Source: Linepithema humile (lineage: Eukaryota > Arthropoda > Insecta > Hymenoptera > Formicidae). Taken from it: a DNA stretch of 64,000 bases. The first letter of the stretch is position 1, and each line of letters begins with the position of its first letter. Under the pieces are notes generated by a model, which saw only the letters and a program-made list of their open reading frames with translations, searched no databases and was not told the DNA's origin. This document shows positions 39,431 to 52,385 of the stretch, piece after piece. The stretch covers positions 1,499,001 through 1,563,000 of the forward strand of contig NC_090132.1 in the NCBI RefSeq assembly GCF_040581485.1, in the 5' to 3' direction. Position numbers and translations under genes: made by a program.

Positions 39431-41926
39431 CACGCGTACTAAGCTCTCTCTCTCTAACTATTCGTCTAAAGACATACATCAAGATAAATAGCGGCGCGTC
39501 AACTTCATTCGTAAGCCATCGTTTCCCGTTTGACGCATATTCATCGTGCGCCGAATTATTCCCTCCTTTTTGCCCTCCGGATTATAAATTGCTTGTCTTA
39601 ATCCGCAGGCGAACCTGTTCACCTTCCCTTGCCTTAGCATAAATAATATTGCGTGACCCTGTTTTGCGGGCAATTTCTTCCGCGTTTTCTTTTTCCCCGT
39701 CGCTGACCCTCGTAATTGCGACCAGACAGTGTTAAGGTTTAACAATAATCGTTTCCCGGAGATCTTAATGGATTGGAACGCGCTGCCCTTCCGCAGCAGA
39801 CGGTATAAATCTGGTATTTCCCTAATTTTCCTTGTATTTCAAAGTAATCTCCCCCAGCTGTCACCATTCTTTTTCCGCCGCACCGTTGGTTCTCTTTCAA
39901 AGGATTTCACGTTCGAAACTTTAGTTACGCAAAGCCACGCGTATACGATATGCACTTTGCAAAAATATCTTCGTATACGTGAAACGACAGAACCGATGTG
40001 ATATCGTTTTTAAACTTTTTTTTGTCACGACATGTTATATGGAGTGCAGCTCATATTTTGCGTTGTTTTCCTTCAAAACTTCACCAAACGCTGTAATTTG
40101 ATTTAATTCCAAAATAGAATAGCAGCTACGTTTAAATTGTATTTCAACTATTAGCTCACACGTTCTATTTAATATTCGTTTCAATTAATATTTGAATAAT
40201 AAAAATCCTAAAAAATTCCGGTCTTTGGCAGAAATATGTTTCTGAAAACCGCATAATTTCTCGAGCTTTTGTTCGTTCAAGCAGCACTGCCGCCGGCACA
40301 AAGTTGTCGCGTAAACAAAAGAAAGTTACAGTTAAATCGGCATTCGTTTCGAACTCTTGCTAACAATTATTTCCGTCGCTGTCGTACTCCGAAACCGAGT
40401 TAATAGAGTTTGCGAGATTATTTAATAGCGGAACATCGGCGCGGCCCGATGTACGTCGCGACGGGATAGTAAATCTACTAGGGAAGTACTAAAGTTTCCA
40501 GTCGTATGTTACGTGAAACATCCACGCCTCCATTAAATATTTCTTTGTTAGACTCGGGGGAAACTTTCTAGCGGAAGATGAAAATATTTCATAACGCCGC
40601 TCGTCTCAGCTCGACACAATCGTAATTCCCCGGCTTAATCTTAATTTCTAACACATACGCTCGTGTGTGTGACATGGCATTTCATTCATTTGAAAATTTA
40701 CATACGCCTTGCTATCGTATCCGCGGAGACTCGAATTCCGCCGAAATTTATGGTATCCTCGCAGCACACGGAACATAACAGTTACAGTTAAAAGCTTTGG
40801 AATTCTATTCAAGTTTCTCTTATGCACACTTGTCCTGCGTTCGGATGAGATATAGCATCTATCTCACAATGCCAACCTATATTTATCTACTGCAAGCTAT
40901 GGCGAGATAAGAAAATTATTTACTTTAATCCTATGTATTAAAAATGTTGAACGTAAAAAGAAAAATATTGTTATAAAGCAAAATAAATTGTACAACTATA
41001 AATAAATATAAAAATCTTGCTCTTCGTTTAATGTCGGGTAAAATTTCTACAGAACTTTAATTTAAAATCATGTTATCAAAATTTTTAATATAAAATAACC
41101 ACAAATTGACCAAATATAAAATAATAATTAGTTTAATATTTAATAAATTATAGAACATATATTTGTAAATTTTTATGCAATGATACAGTTATATTTCTTT
41201 GATATCTTCAAGCTTGAGCAAATGCGTAAATGATAAAATATAAAACTCATAAAAGCAAAACAGTCTCGAATTGGAAATGCGAGAAGAAATTAAAGCTGTT
41301 CATTGTATACATGTGCGGCAAAACCATCGGCTTGATGCGCGAGATTAAAAGAAATTCAAAACAAGTGGCTTGTAGAGAAAAACGGGAGTGAAATGCCTTT
41401 GAAGCGAAATATAACGGAAATGTTAGTCTAAAAAGCAGGTATATAAAAATGTCCACGCGCTGCGCCGCCTTGTCGAAACATCAACGAGACCAAAACCCGC
41501 GCTCTAAATAAAATCCGTTCTCTCTCATTGAAATATCTATATCTCGCGTATTATAAAATCCGCCTATGCATCGGAATCTAACCATTATACAAATCAAATT
41601 GCGCCAAGCCGCGACGATTTATGCGTTCCCTCTGTGTAGTCCGTTCAAGAAATACGCATTTAACGTAAGTACCTGCAACTCCATTCTCTCACAGACGTGA
41701 GTTATGCTTTTAACCGTACAAGTAGTAACGTTTATCATAATGCCATGCGCGGGAAACGCATTCAAATGCATTCGCTCTCACAACGCGAACTAACGTTGTT
41801 TTATAAGTTAAGCGAGTCTTGCCATGCGATTCGTGCATTTCTCTACTTCTTAAACCGCGCACTGAATATGCATGCGAACTATTGTTGTAAATCGTAAATT
41901 TTCTTCTAATACGAATAAATGTTTTG

Positions 41927-41957
<31 letters not shown>
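41927..41957. repeat. (CT)n microsatellite
   Basis: About 14 CT units, degenerating into a C/T-rich run to about 41970. Confidence 0.93.
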
Positions 41958-44900
41958 CCTTTCCCTCTCTTAATGCCCTAAATATACAGAGTGTCTTAGA
42001 AATTGTACACATATAGAAAGAATCGCAGGAAAAATAATTTGACAAGCGTAATATATAAATAAAATTTGTCTACAATTCTTCTGAAATTAATCAGAGAATT
42101 TCATATTGTGTGGCTGCAAAATGATTCTATTATTTCTCAATTATTCGTTACTTTTTAAAAATATGCGCAATATGTACCTAAATATACCTATGTAAATAAA
42201 ACGTGAGTAAAATAAATGGGAAGTGATTACGTTGCTTTAAAAAATTCTTGGAACTCTCTCTGAATAGAATAGCTAATGAGCGCGGGAGAAAAACTACTAA
42301 ATATTGCGGCTGTCGGAGTGAAGAGAAGAAAAAGCTACTCTTCGTTGACTTGTACGTTTTGCCGTTAACCGTTTCACCGCGAACAAACCCGTGATTGCAG
42401 CTCTAATCGGAAGTTTTCCGCGGTCACTTTCGTGCGCTCTCGCTACGATGCGGTGTTGCGCGGCAGAGCGCTCGGTTAAAGAGACCACGGCGAAAATACC
42501 TTTGTTATACTGCAAACGCCGCTAATCTGTTGCACAGGCAATTGCACCAGCGCGTCATTAGCGTAATGCCGTGACACAGAAGTGTGTGAAGGTGCGTAGT
42601 ATACGGGTTTAAAAACACTTTCATGCGGCACACGAGCCAAATTAATGTCATTAACGCCATTAGGCGGGTAACGTATCACTACGACTGTGTTTCGAGTATT
42701 TGATTCTGTGTAATTATCCCTTGATCTATGCTACACCACTCCCGTTAAATAACATCGCACGTTCATAAACGCCCTGAGCGATATTCTGATGCAGCTTCCA
42801 TTCGTGAACGCGTTAGAGTATGTAGGTGAACGCGGCAACGTCGAAGTAACGTCTCTTTCCTAACCATTGTTTTTGATCAGAACATTTTTACATCCGATGG
42901 CGAAAAAACTGGATATTTAAGCCGATTTTGCCTTTATTAATCCCCTCCAATATATTACCGATCCGGTTATTGGCTCTTAACGGTTATCGGATTTATCAAT
43001 TAAAATGACTAAGCCGTTCATAACAGGATTGTACGTCAACGACATCGATGCATGGAATTTCACAATGTAACTCAAGTGGCTACACACTTTCATCGAAATA
43101 TAGAATTGCATAAAGCTATTATTTTTATTTAGAAAAAATATGGTGTGGTCAAAATTTAAGAGCTATTCGGTTCAATTATCCATATTTAGTCTTCCGTATT
43201 CAAATCGCACCGGATTAACACAAGATATATAAAAATGTATAAAAAATATATACCATAAAAGTCTCGCATCGTTAGATTAAATTGTAATATGTTTTATAAA
43301 ACTAATATGTTTTATAAAATTAATACTTAATCTCATAACTAATGCTACTAAAAGCACATTTGTGTATGATTAAAAATCCTATTAATCCATTTATTTAATT
43401 TGCATAAAAGTATATCTATTAGTTACATACACATCAATCGTATTATTAATAATACAAAACGTATTAAAATAAATGTATAATACAACAAAAATTTTAAAAA
43501 TATTTTTAATGATTATGTAAATTAAAAAGTTATATAAAAACACGAAAATAAAGTAATATATTAGTAAAGAATTAATATATACTATCAAAATAGTTATTAA
43601 CTTTTTTCGATAATCAATACATCGAAAATATATAAATATTGAAATTACGTATGTCTAATTAGAGAAAATAATAAATTGAAATCAAAGTACAATACCATAG
43701 CAATATCATAGCAAGCAACAACTAAAAAATTTATTTTGTCTATATTTCATATTCTAATGTTAATATTGATACTAAGAAATATTGATGCAATATTGCAGAA
43801 TATGCTGTATAAAAGCGGAATGTTGTAAACATTTTGCATTATTAGACGTGACGTGTGTCTATGCCCGTTTATTATTTCGTCTCTAGCTAGCTGTCCATAT
43901 ACAATGAGTTTTTCGCCTGTACATGCAGTTGATATACGCGACTTCGCTTATAAATCTCGCTCAACGCAATTTCGTTTCAATTTGACTCGCTTTCCATTAT
44001 TGGAACATAAAAAAATCAAGTTATGCTTGAACAATGCGCGGCTAGAATACCGCGGATTATTTTATCGAGTTCTCCACCGCATGTTCCGAAAATCAGAAAA
44101 CCCACAATGTGAACACACCCTGGTCGTTATTGCGTATTCCATCCCGCACCGAATCTAATTGCAAATCGCTTGCGTGTAATGGCTCGGAAGCCAAAGCTAT
44201 AGCGGTCTATCGATTACCATGGGTTTACAGTCACCATTAGAGCCGATTACAGCGGACCTGTCTCTAGTTTCACTAATGCCGATGTAACGTAACCCGATGC
44301 AATAAATTACGAAAATTTTGTAGACAGAGTTCTTCTAAATATGATAAAATATACCTAAATGTATCAATGAATAACGAAATTTGATTCAAAAATTGGACAA
44401 AATTCTATAACAATGCTCACATAAATTTTAATTAACATTTGTTGTCTTTAAGTATAATAAAAGATTGAAATATATGTATAAAACATAGCTAAATAATAAA
44501 GTTTAAAAGGATTTTACCGCTGTGAGTGAAATTTCATTCTGCAATTTTTTAATTGCAAGATAAATTTAAATTTTTTAAATTCAAGTTATCAAAGCTAATT
44601 TTGACTGTGCATAAAGAAAGCAATTTTATACAATAAAAATGTTTAGATTTATACTATTATCTGTTGTATATCCTATCATTCATGCAATAGCAAAACTTTT
44701 CTAACATATTATAACATTATTTTATTTATATTTTTTAAAACAAGATTTGTTTGCTGCTACATTTCCCACAAAATACGCGCACGATAGTTAATTTATGTTC
44801 ATGAATTTATAATCAATAATGTATGTTTGTAATACATGCAAATTTTCTGCCGCAAATCGATAAGCATAACGTAACTGCGTTAATTGATAATTAATGCAAA

Positions 44901-46127
44901 CGCGCCCTATTATTTTTATTGTTATAATTTATCATTATTTTATTAAGAAGGATTTTTTTATATGCATTTTATGCAGCGTTTGCGGGCGCTCTCATCACCG
45001 CATCGTTGCTTAATGAATCATCGTCTAATTAGTCGACAATGCAGCATCGTTCGCGTCATTCGTACGAATTTATACATGTATAGCCCGTTTTCCACACGGA
45101 ACGGTTTGTCGAGAAGAGAATTTCGCGGTACATGTTGAACAGCGAGTGCCTTGCAGGTTCTCGACGTGCTCGTGTCAGAACGACGTGACTCTCGGCGAGT
45201 AAATTGTAGGTTTTCAGAGTTACTTGACCTGAAACAAGCTGCATCAACGCGCTAAGACTTCCTTCTTCCTACCCTTAGGGATAGCAACCCTTTTTCAAGT
45301 TGATGGCGCGCCAGATAATGTTAATTATATAAAACGAAACTTTCCCCTTGAAGCGCACAATAGTTCATCTTTGTAATTACAGAAAATAAACTGTATTCAC
45401 TGTAATTACTTATAATTATAGTAAATATATGGTAGAAAAGAAGAGGGTGATAATTCTGTTATACGTTCGTAAATAGACAAAAATTAGTAATTTTCGGAAT
45501 TATTATTTTAATTAAATCGCAATTCAGACCAAAATATATATCTCGATTCAAAGATTATAATGTTTTAAATTATTATTAAACGTACATTTATTAATTTTAT
45601 TCTGTCATGATAGAAGTTTATATACATATGTATCAAAATAAAATCAATTTGTTAATCATCTCGTAAAACAGACAAGAAAAGCCTTTTTATGACATAAAGC
45701 CAATATGAAACAGTGATATATTATTGTATTATACCCATTGGTACACCTTCATCATTCATATCGCTGTAACATGTCGATCGCTCACTTGTAAGAGAAACGT
45801 CGTGATATTTCGTTTTCTCGCTCTCTTCTCACGGCTCATTTCGCGGCGGAACCCCGTCGGGACTTGTCTTGCCTACATTAAACCACAAGAGTTTTCACGA
45901 CAAAGTGACACGCTGACTGTAGGGGAAGGAATTTATCGACTACACGATAGGCTATGAATTCTAATACCGTTTCCCTTCAAAGTCCTCGAAAATCCTAATT
46001 TATTATTCATACCAACAAGTCCGTAGACAAGCAATAATATGCGCAATTTACGCGATAAAACAGACAAAAAGGATAAGTAAACCAACTAAAATGTCAAAGT
46101 GTTCATAGCTTTTGCAATCATTAAAGA

Positions 46128-46152
46128 GAAAAAGAAAGAGAGAGAGAGAGAG
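46128..46152. repeat. (GA)n microsatellite
   Basis: AAAGAAAG leads into about seven GA units. Confidence 0.85.
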
Positions 46153-48266
46153 AAAGTACTCTTGATAAATTAAAGTAAAATTTCAACAAGAAGCTTATTC
46201 CTTATTTAATTGTGTAATATTGAATTTAATTTCAGTAATATATAACGTTATTATTTTTACTGCATCATTTGATATTTATTTTTAACAACTCTTTTTATTA
46301 CGTGTTTATAGATATAAATTCCGATTTATTTTCACGTGATACATCTCTGGATACGTCAATTTTGGCGAATTTTTTTTGAAATAAATATCACTATCAAAGT
46401 GTATCAAATTCACAGCAACAATAATGATAGTCTTTTGATAATGCGAAAGCCGAGAAGAGGGGATGGGTGGTTTACCTCCCCATTCTTGGGACGATCGATC
46501 GTCTAGCAGTAGGTAAGATACTCAGGGGTACACAGAAGACATCCCGGAGAGAAAGAAGACGGGATAAGATCGCGTAGAATGTACTCTCGGGATCCGCTTT
46601 GGATGAGAAACGTCGGTCAGTCTTTGTTCACCTGTCTATCCTTTCCAGATAAAACGTTAAACGTGCCGCGATTACGGCGCGAGGAGAAAAGGCTAACACG
46701 CGCTCGCTCAATTTTCCCCGCTTGACAATTAATTTTTTCCCTCGACACCTTACAACTGCGGTGAAATTATTATGCCCCGTATTATTATTGTTACATCTTG
46801 TGTTAACAGCAGCTTGGATCGATCGCTTTCTTTGAGGAAAGACCAGGAACTTGATCTGAGGTTTCTTTGATCTGAGGAAACTTGAGGTTTCCCCTGCATT
46901 CTAGATTCTACGTTTAACAAAATTGTTAAACAAACACGCTGTATAATTACGCACTGAATTGCACGTCGTGTATCACTATTATATATGAAGAGTTGTGGAT
47001 TTATTTCCAATATTAATGCATCAATAATTTTGCACAAATAAATTTTTTCTAAAATACACAACCCGCTCTTCGTATCAAAATACGCAGATAACAATTTACG
47101 ATTTTTATTATTTTACTGTCGCGCATAACGTAGACCGATCCGACGCGTCTGGCGAAACACAATTTTATAGAAAAATATAATCCGCATCAACGTTGTACAT
47201 GCGGCGAACCGTAAATCTGACAGTGACCTGCATGCAAATCCATGCTTGGAGGCGCCGAGCTTAAATAATATAACGGCGCGTGTACAAGAAAAACATTTTC
47301 CTTAATGTAGTCGGTCGTTTGATTACACAAAGTGGAATAATCCCGATTTAATCCGAGACTTACTGTAGCGCGCGGCTTCGGAGCCGGCTTCCGCTTCCCC
47401 TTTTAGCTTGGATTTCAATGAACCATGAGAGAGCAGGTCGCCGCGCGCAGGACCAACAGAATTTTAGCTAAAGCAAATGCACTGAAATCTAACCCCGGCG
47501 TATAAGCAACTTGCGACCTCCGTCGTGGCTATCGCCTCTCTCCATGAACGCCACGAGGCTAATCCCAGACAGTAGCGCGAACAATAGCACGCTATCGTGC
47601 ACCTAGCACGTAGCGAGTGAAGTAAAGTTGGTTTGTTAATGCATCATAAATTGATGAAACCCGATATTAATTAACGACGCTAATTATTGCAACTATGCCA
47701 CTATTCATACTGCATGATTAAATAACCGTATGCATTTCATATGAGATAATGCAAACGTGTTTTATCAAAAACTATATGTATAGTATGAAGGTACAAAATT
47801 GAGAAGTTATATATTTTTCTTTTTAATATTTCTGCATCCTTTTTGTTAAGATATTAATTTTATCGTAAAAAATCTTTATCTTATATTTTTATGACTGTTT
47901 TCTCTTCCTTATTTGTTATTACTTTGTACTAAATATTCTAAACATTTTTTAATTATTTATTTTGTATGCGTTATATTATATAACAATGTAAACTGTGCTA
48001 CGTTACCACTGCAGGAATAAACAATTAATATCCTATAACTAATAAATAATAAATTACTTCTCTTAAAGTTGCTATGCCGATCCCTTCTTTCAATGATTTA
48101 TCGGAAATAATTGTTTTTTAGGAAAAAATCTTATAATATTTATTGCAATTGCGTGATATAAGATGATGATACGAAGCCATTCTCGCTTATTTTATTTAAG
48201 TATGTTGTGCGATTGATAGCAAGGTGATGCGCATGAAGAAAGATGGAAGGACAACAGAGCGCCTAC

Positions 48267-48301
48267 GAGAAAGAGAGAGAAAGAGAGAGAGAGAGAAAGA
48301 A

Positions 48302-48334
<33 letters not shown>
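48267..48334. repeat. Interrupted (GA)n microsatellite
   Basis: GA arrays separated by AAAG interruptions over about 68 bp. Confidence 0.94.
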
Positions 48335-48667
48335 CATCTTACAATTAGATCATAAGTAACATAAATAACCACCGACGTCACGAGTTAGCATCAAAATACT
48401 TTAACGCGCAACTCACAATCAATAGTTATTTTGGTTTTGTGATCTATGTCGTGATGTGTACACGCGCTTATCATCTTGCTACCGTTCGCACGACGACACT
48501 CAAAAAAAATAAACGGCAATGGAAATCGTTCTGTATTATATTACGACTTGTATCACAATCGTAATAAATAATATAAAATTATTTCCTACAAAAAATTGCA
48601 ATAAATCGTTGAGAGGAGAAAGAGAAAATTTAGGGAACATCGAGTATTGACGGAGCAATTTTAATTT

Positions 48668-48720
48668 AACTAATTTATTATTTATTTATTTATTATTTAT
48701 TTATTTATTATTTATTTGTT
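48668..48720. repeat. (ATTT)n / TTATTTATT tandem repeat
   Basis: TTATTTATTTA units recur without other bases. They read as AU-rich-element pentamers if transcribed on the + strand. Confidence 0.85.
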
Positions 48721-49029
48721 ATGTATGACATATTAATTATTTATCTTTACAGTGGTCACATAACATTTAGCATTAAAATGAGAAAACGAATGAAAGACAG
48801 AAAATAATATGTAATAAATTTTAACACTGATGACATCTTTCCTGATAAAATTTGAAAATTTCCATTGTTAAGATAAGAAGATAATAATTTTGTATTCTAT
48901 TATTTATTTGCAAAAATGTGCAAACAACCGACGACGATATAATTTGTCGACACGATATTGTCAAATTGCAGTTTTTATATAGATAATAAATATTGACGAA
49001 TAAAATAATATTATTTAATATCAGCATTT

Positions 49030-50590
49030 TGTGATATTACGCATACGCAAGCATAATAAATAATCTCACTCACCAATTGTTGTGTACTCTTGTTTAATTC
49101 TCCTCTCTCTTGCCTGTATCTTTGCTTGTCCTCTTCACTGTATCTGAAAAAATATATAGTTTAATTTTTGTGAAATACTATTTATTTTATATATATTAAT
49201 TACTTCAATTTAGAGAGATTGGAATATATAATCATATGCAATAAATAGCCAAAAATTATTTAAAAACTTATATGAAATATTTAATAAATATTTTAACAAA
49301 TATTTTTCAATATTTAAAATATTTTTAAATATTTATATATTAATATTTAATATTAATAAATAGAAACTATACGCATGCGTATGCGTGCGTTTATCAAATT
49401 AATATATTTAATAATAATTAGAATATTATATTGTTCCATCCGCTAGATTCTGTCTTACAATTAGACTTTGCATCAAATTTATCAAAGTCAACTAAGAAAT
49501 ATTAATATATATTTTACTTATTACAATTTATATAATACTAATAAAAACAATATACAATTATGTACAAGAATTTTGTAAACGGAAATTTTAATAAATATTT
49601 GATAAATATTTTAATAACCATTTTCAAATATTTTATAATAAATATTTAATAAATACAAATTGTATCATATATATGTATTGCTACAAAATTAAATACATAT
49701 TTAAACAATAAATAAATAATTATATTTACCAGCTAGAATATTGCAGTTCACTTCACAGCAAACATCGCATGAAATGAGTCGGTAGATATCGAATACCCGC
49801 ACTTATTATCAGTTACTCACACTACTAAACAAAAATTGATCCACACATGTTACACGAAAATTCCGTATTTACTTACGAGAACACGTCACGTTACGATACA
49901 CAAAATGCACTTTGTCACAATGCACCCACGCACATAATTATTCAATTATTATAACCTTCAATTATGTATTCCGCGATTTATTTAATATTGTACGTACATT
50001 TAGAGTAAGCAAAACGAACTACGACATTTTTTGTAATGACATGAATATCGTTAGGCATGAACACATACAACTATACCTACCCATACAGCACGTATATCCA
50101 GGAGACGTTCGGGGAACATTCCGAAGATATCGTATCGCTCAAAGATATCTTCAGGATGTCTTTTGGATATGTGTGCTGTGTGAGTAATTGTACGTTTTAC
50201 CCGACTCAATTTTGACAAATTGTCAACATGCTACATCGAATAAGAAGTATATTACGATCTCATTCACGAATTGTAAAAATTATTTCGCGTATATCCCTAA
50301 TATTCAAATCTGCATACTCACTAAACTGTAACTAGTTGAATACAAGATCTAGTCGCCAAACGACTGATGCTCTTAAACGCATCCGCGATATAAATAATAC
50401 GTTCTACCTACCGTTATAATCAGCACTATAAAGCTTTGAAATTCTTACGTATGTTTGTTACACGATCATTACGAATAAAATACGCGATTGCATAATTTAC
50501 GTTACATGGCGTTTGCGCTATGCGTCCCAAGTCCAACCGGAAATAGAGCCATAGCGTCACAGCAGAGCGCGCAGTGGGCGGTAAAGTGGC
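49030..50590 (-). repeat. Left (minus) arm of a diverged inverted duplication
   Basis: Read on the - strand, this arm aligns with 50591-51770 on the + strand. Shared blocks, in order outward from the axis: 24 of 28 positions beginning TTCCGGTT (50515-50542); TCGTTTGGCG; GTTACA then GTGAGTATGCA; GTTATAATAAT; ATTTTTGTTTAGT; a 20-base identity GCTGGTAAATATAATTATTT at about 49713-49732; and ACAACAATTGGTGAGTGA at 49063-49080. Gaps of tens of bases separate the blocks, and this arm is about 400 bp longer. Conservation clusters at splice donors, which suggests a transcribed ancestor. Confidence 0.85.
49074..49143 (-). pseudogene. Exon remnant on the minus arm, homologous at its ends to exon 51629-51724
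   Basis: On the - strand TTTTTTCAG precedes a 70-nt segment ending CAACAATTG|GTGAGTGAG, so both splice sites look intact. The 3' end and donor match the + arm exon, but the middle does not and the exon is 26 nt shorter. Joined to the homologous upstream piece ending at 49730, the frame equivalent to the + arm reaches TAA within the exon, and the piece has no equivalent ATG. A different frame across the exon alone is open (YSEEDKQRYRQERGELNKS...), but the upstream join makes TGA in that frame. It may therefore be a non-coding exon or a decayed copy. Confidence 0.45.
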
Positions 50591-50660
50591 GCCACTACTT
50601 TATTCCCCACTGTGATGTCTTCCGGTTCGACTCGGAACGCAGAGCGCGAATGTTTTATGA
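50500..50660. promoter_or_regulatory. Candidate bidirectional promoter at the axis of the inverted duplication
   Basis: A GC/CpG-rich island in AT-rich DNA is centred on the perfect palindrome AGTGGCGCCACT (50585-50596). Each half resembles the insect CTCF core AGGTGGCGCC with one difference. ETS-like CCGGAA blocks lie on both sides (50536-50541 and, inverted, 50620-50625), each followed outward by a conserved GGACGCA/GAACGCA..AGCGC block. There is no obvious TATA box. That it drives divergent transcripts is inferred from the symmetric splice-site layout. Confidence 0.5.
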
Positions 50661-51287
50661 AGCGTAAATTGTTTACTGTGTTACTCGTAATAATCGCGTA
50701 ACGTATAACGATTATATTTTGTCGGGAGTGTCGATTAAAGTGACGGACGATTGCCGGAACATATTATTTCTCATGCATGTCGCGATTAACAATGTCGATC
50801 GTTTGGCGCTCGGACCGTTGAAAAGAGGTTACAACAGTAGTCATTGAAAGAGGTTACAATTTCAGTGAGTATGCAAATTTGTTTGCTAGATACGCAAAAT
50901 AGTCTCTATATTTGCTTATGGAAATCTAAACGTAGTATATTTTTAGGTGAAGTCTGCTGAAAATTTGGCTCATTCGAGTTAAAATGGGTTAAACAAACTC
51001 GTGTACGTATTTATACTTGACAATCTTCATACGATTGCCGTCATTCGTTTCACTCACTCTGAATACGTATATGTAAAGCATCGGTTCGCGCAATGTGTAA
51101 ATTAATATTATAATAATCGAAACAGGTATGTGGACGCGTTTTGTGTGACGTGCTGTGGCAAATTCGTGATTTTTTATAAATAAAGTATATGGGTCGATTT
51201 TTGTTTAGTTACGGTTAAGTAATAAGTTCAAGTGCTTAATATTCATCAATTCTTCGATAAAGCAATTGAAAGTGAAGTCTGCAGCAA

Positions 51288-51312
51288 ATGGAAAAAACTG
51301 CAATTCTAGCTG
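51288..51312 (+). CDS. Putative small secreted-protein gene, first coding exon
   Basis: ATG at 51288 in context GCAAATGG starts MEKTAILA, and one base of the next codon precedes the donor CTAGCTG|GTAAAT at 51313. The last ~20 bases and the donor are conserved in the inverted copy on the other strand, but the ATG is not. Joined to 51629 the frame stays open. The ATG at 51637 in the next exon would make a more compact signal peptide and is an alternative start. Product not recognised. Confidence 0.4.
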
Positions 51313-51628
51313 GTAAATATAATTATTTGTTTGTACTTAAATGTATACACAATTGTGATCACACATTATATACACCATGCATACATAATTACAATTTATA
51401 TTTATTTATTAATATTTATTAAAATGTTTGAAAAAATGTTTAATATTTATTGAAATATATATTTGACATTATTACAATTTTTTAATAGTTACTTATGCAA
51501 TTCATGACATATGATTATGTTTTAATCAAAGTGTAAATAATTAGATAATAATAATATACATAATTAAGTAATAATTAATACATATATAAGATATATGACA
51601 CTGTATAATAGATATATATATTTTTCAG

Positions 51629-51724
51629 ATACATTTATGGACATACTTTTCAAGAGAATCCTACTTGGTCTTTTTATAATTCTTACTGACACTATAAACA
51701 TTCTTAGTCAAGATACAACAACTG
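51629..51724 (+). CDS. Putative small secreted-protein gene, signal-peptide exon
   Basis: This 96-nt exon lies between TATATATTTTTCAG and CAACAACTG|GTGAGTGAA. In frame with 51288 it reads DTFMDILFKRILLGLFIILT, then DTINILSQDTTT and one base of a glycine codon. MDILFKR followed by ILLGLFIIL has the basic n-region and hydrophobic core of a signal peptide or signal anchor, so the product would enter the secretory pathway. The donor and last 20 bases are shared with the minus-arm exon (49074-49143). I do not recognise the family. It could equally be the first coding exon of a larger membrane protein whose later exons lie beyond the window. Confidence 0.45.
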
Positions 51725-52385
51725 GTGAGTGAATTCATTCATTATGTTCTCATATTTATATTCTCTTCTGCTATTTGCATTTTCACAAGTATTATAAATA
51801 ATATAATACAAAATTATTCTTTCTCTATCTTAATAGTGAAATATAGAGAAATATAGGGACAAATTATGAAAAAATTTTTACTTCTGCTTAATGTATGCAA
51901 TTTATTGTTTTTAAATTGTGACATTTAAAATTTTAGAAATATATATATTAGCATATATCTAAAAAATGTGGAGACATAAATTATATAAAAATATAAGAAA
52001 TTAGGACTTTAAATATGACATTCAAAATATAATTTCTTTAGGATTGTTATATACACGTGCTTATTAATTTATAAAGATCTTTTTGTCAACAATTTGAAAA
52101 ATATGTGGCTTTTAAGGCTAATAGAAATAGATACCTAATGGAAAAGATAATTAAAGCGAATGTGACGTTTGGAAATTTTGTCAGACAGCGCGTAGCAAAC
52201 ATGGAAACACTGAATAGTCCATTCATTCATGGTAGGACAGGGAAACGTCATTGTGTCACTTGCAAGACAAACTATTCTGCGAATCTCGACACGTCGCTCG
52301 CAAATTGCGGCGAATCGTGTGGTCAAGCACGATAGAGAGAAGAACATCGCGATTTTAGGGTAGAAATCGACTCACTTACTTGCAG

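Larger units (their letters stand above)
33865..41926. other. Gene-free stretch with small tandem repeats
   Basis: No recognisable gene. The frames (for example 35167-35445 +, 39379-39642 +, 39729-40001 +) are unrecognised and have no flanking splice sites. It contains an 11-bp triplet repeat (36560-36592), a 67-bp tandem duplication (37017-37147), a GATA-containing hairpin (38123-38144) and a CA microsatellite (39409-39430). Confidence 0.5.
41958..49000. other. Gene-free stretch
   Basis: No recognisable gene. It is mostly AT-rich, with a GC-richer patch at 46440-46720 that contains a possible donor (TAG|GTAAGA, at about 46512) and a possible acceptor (CCTTTCCAG, at about 46649) but no convincing reading frame. 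It also holds a short direct repeat GATCTGAGG (46850-46880), GA arrays at 46128-46152 and 48267-48334, and an ATTT-type repeat at 48668-48720. Confidence 0.5.
50591..51770 (+). repeat. Right (plus) arm of the inverted duplication; possible 5' UTR exons
   Basis: This is the counterpart of 49030-50590. Within it a likely 5' untranslated exon ends at 50864 (TTTCA|GTGAGTATGC), and a candidate acceptor TATATTTTTAG ends at 50946, giving an 82-bp intron. A second exon would run to the donor at 51312. A 14-bp direct repeat GAAAGAGGTTACAA (about 50819-50859) lies in the first exon. The GTGAGTATGC donor is conserved in the other arm. Confidence 0.6.
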
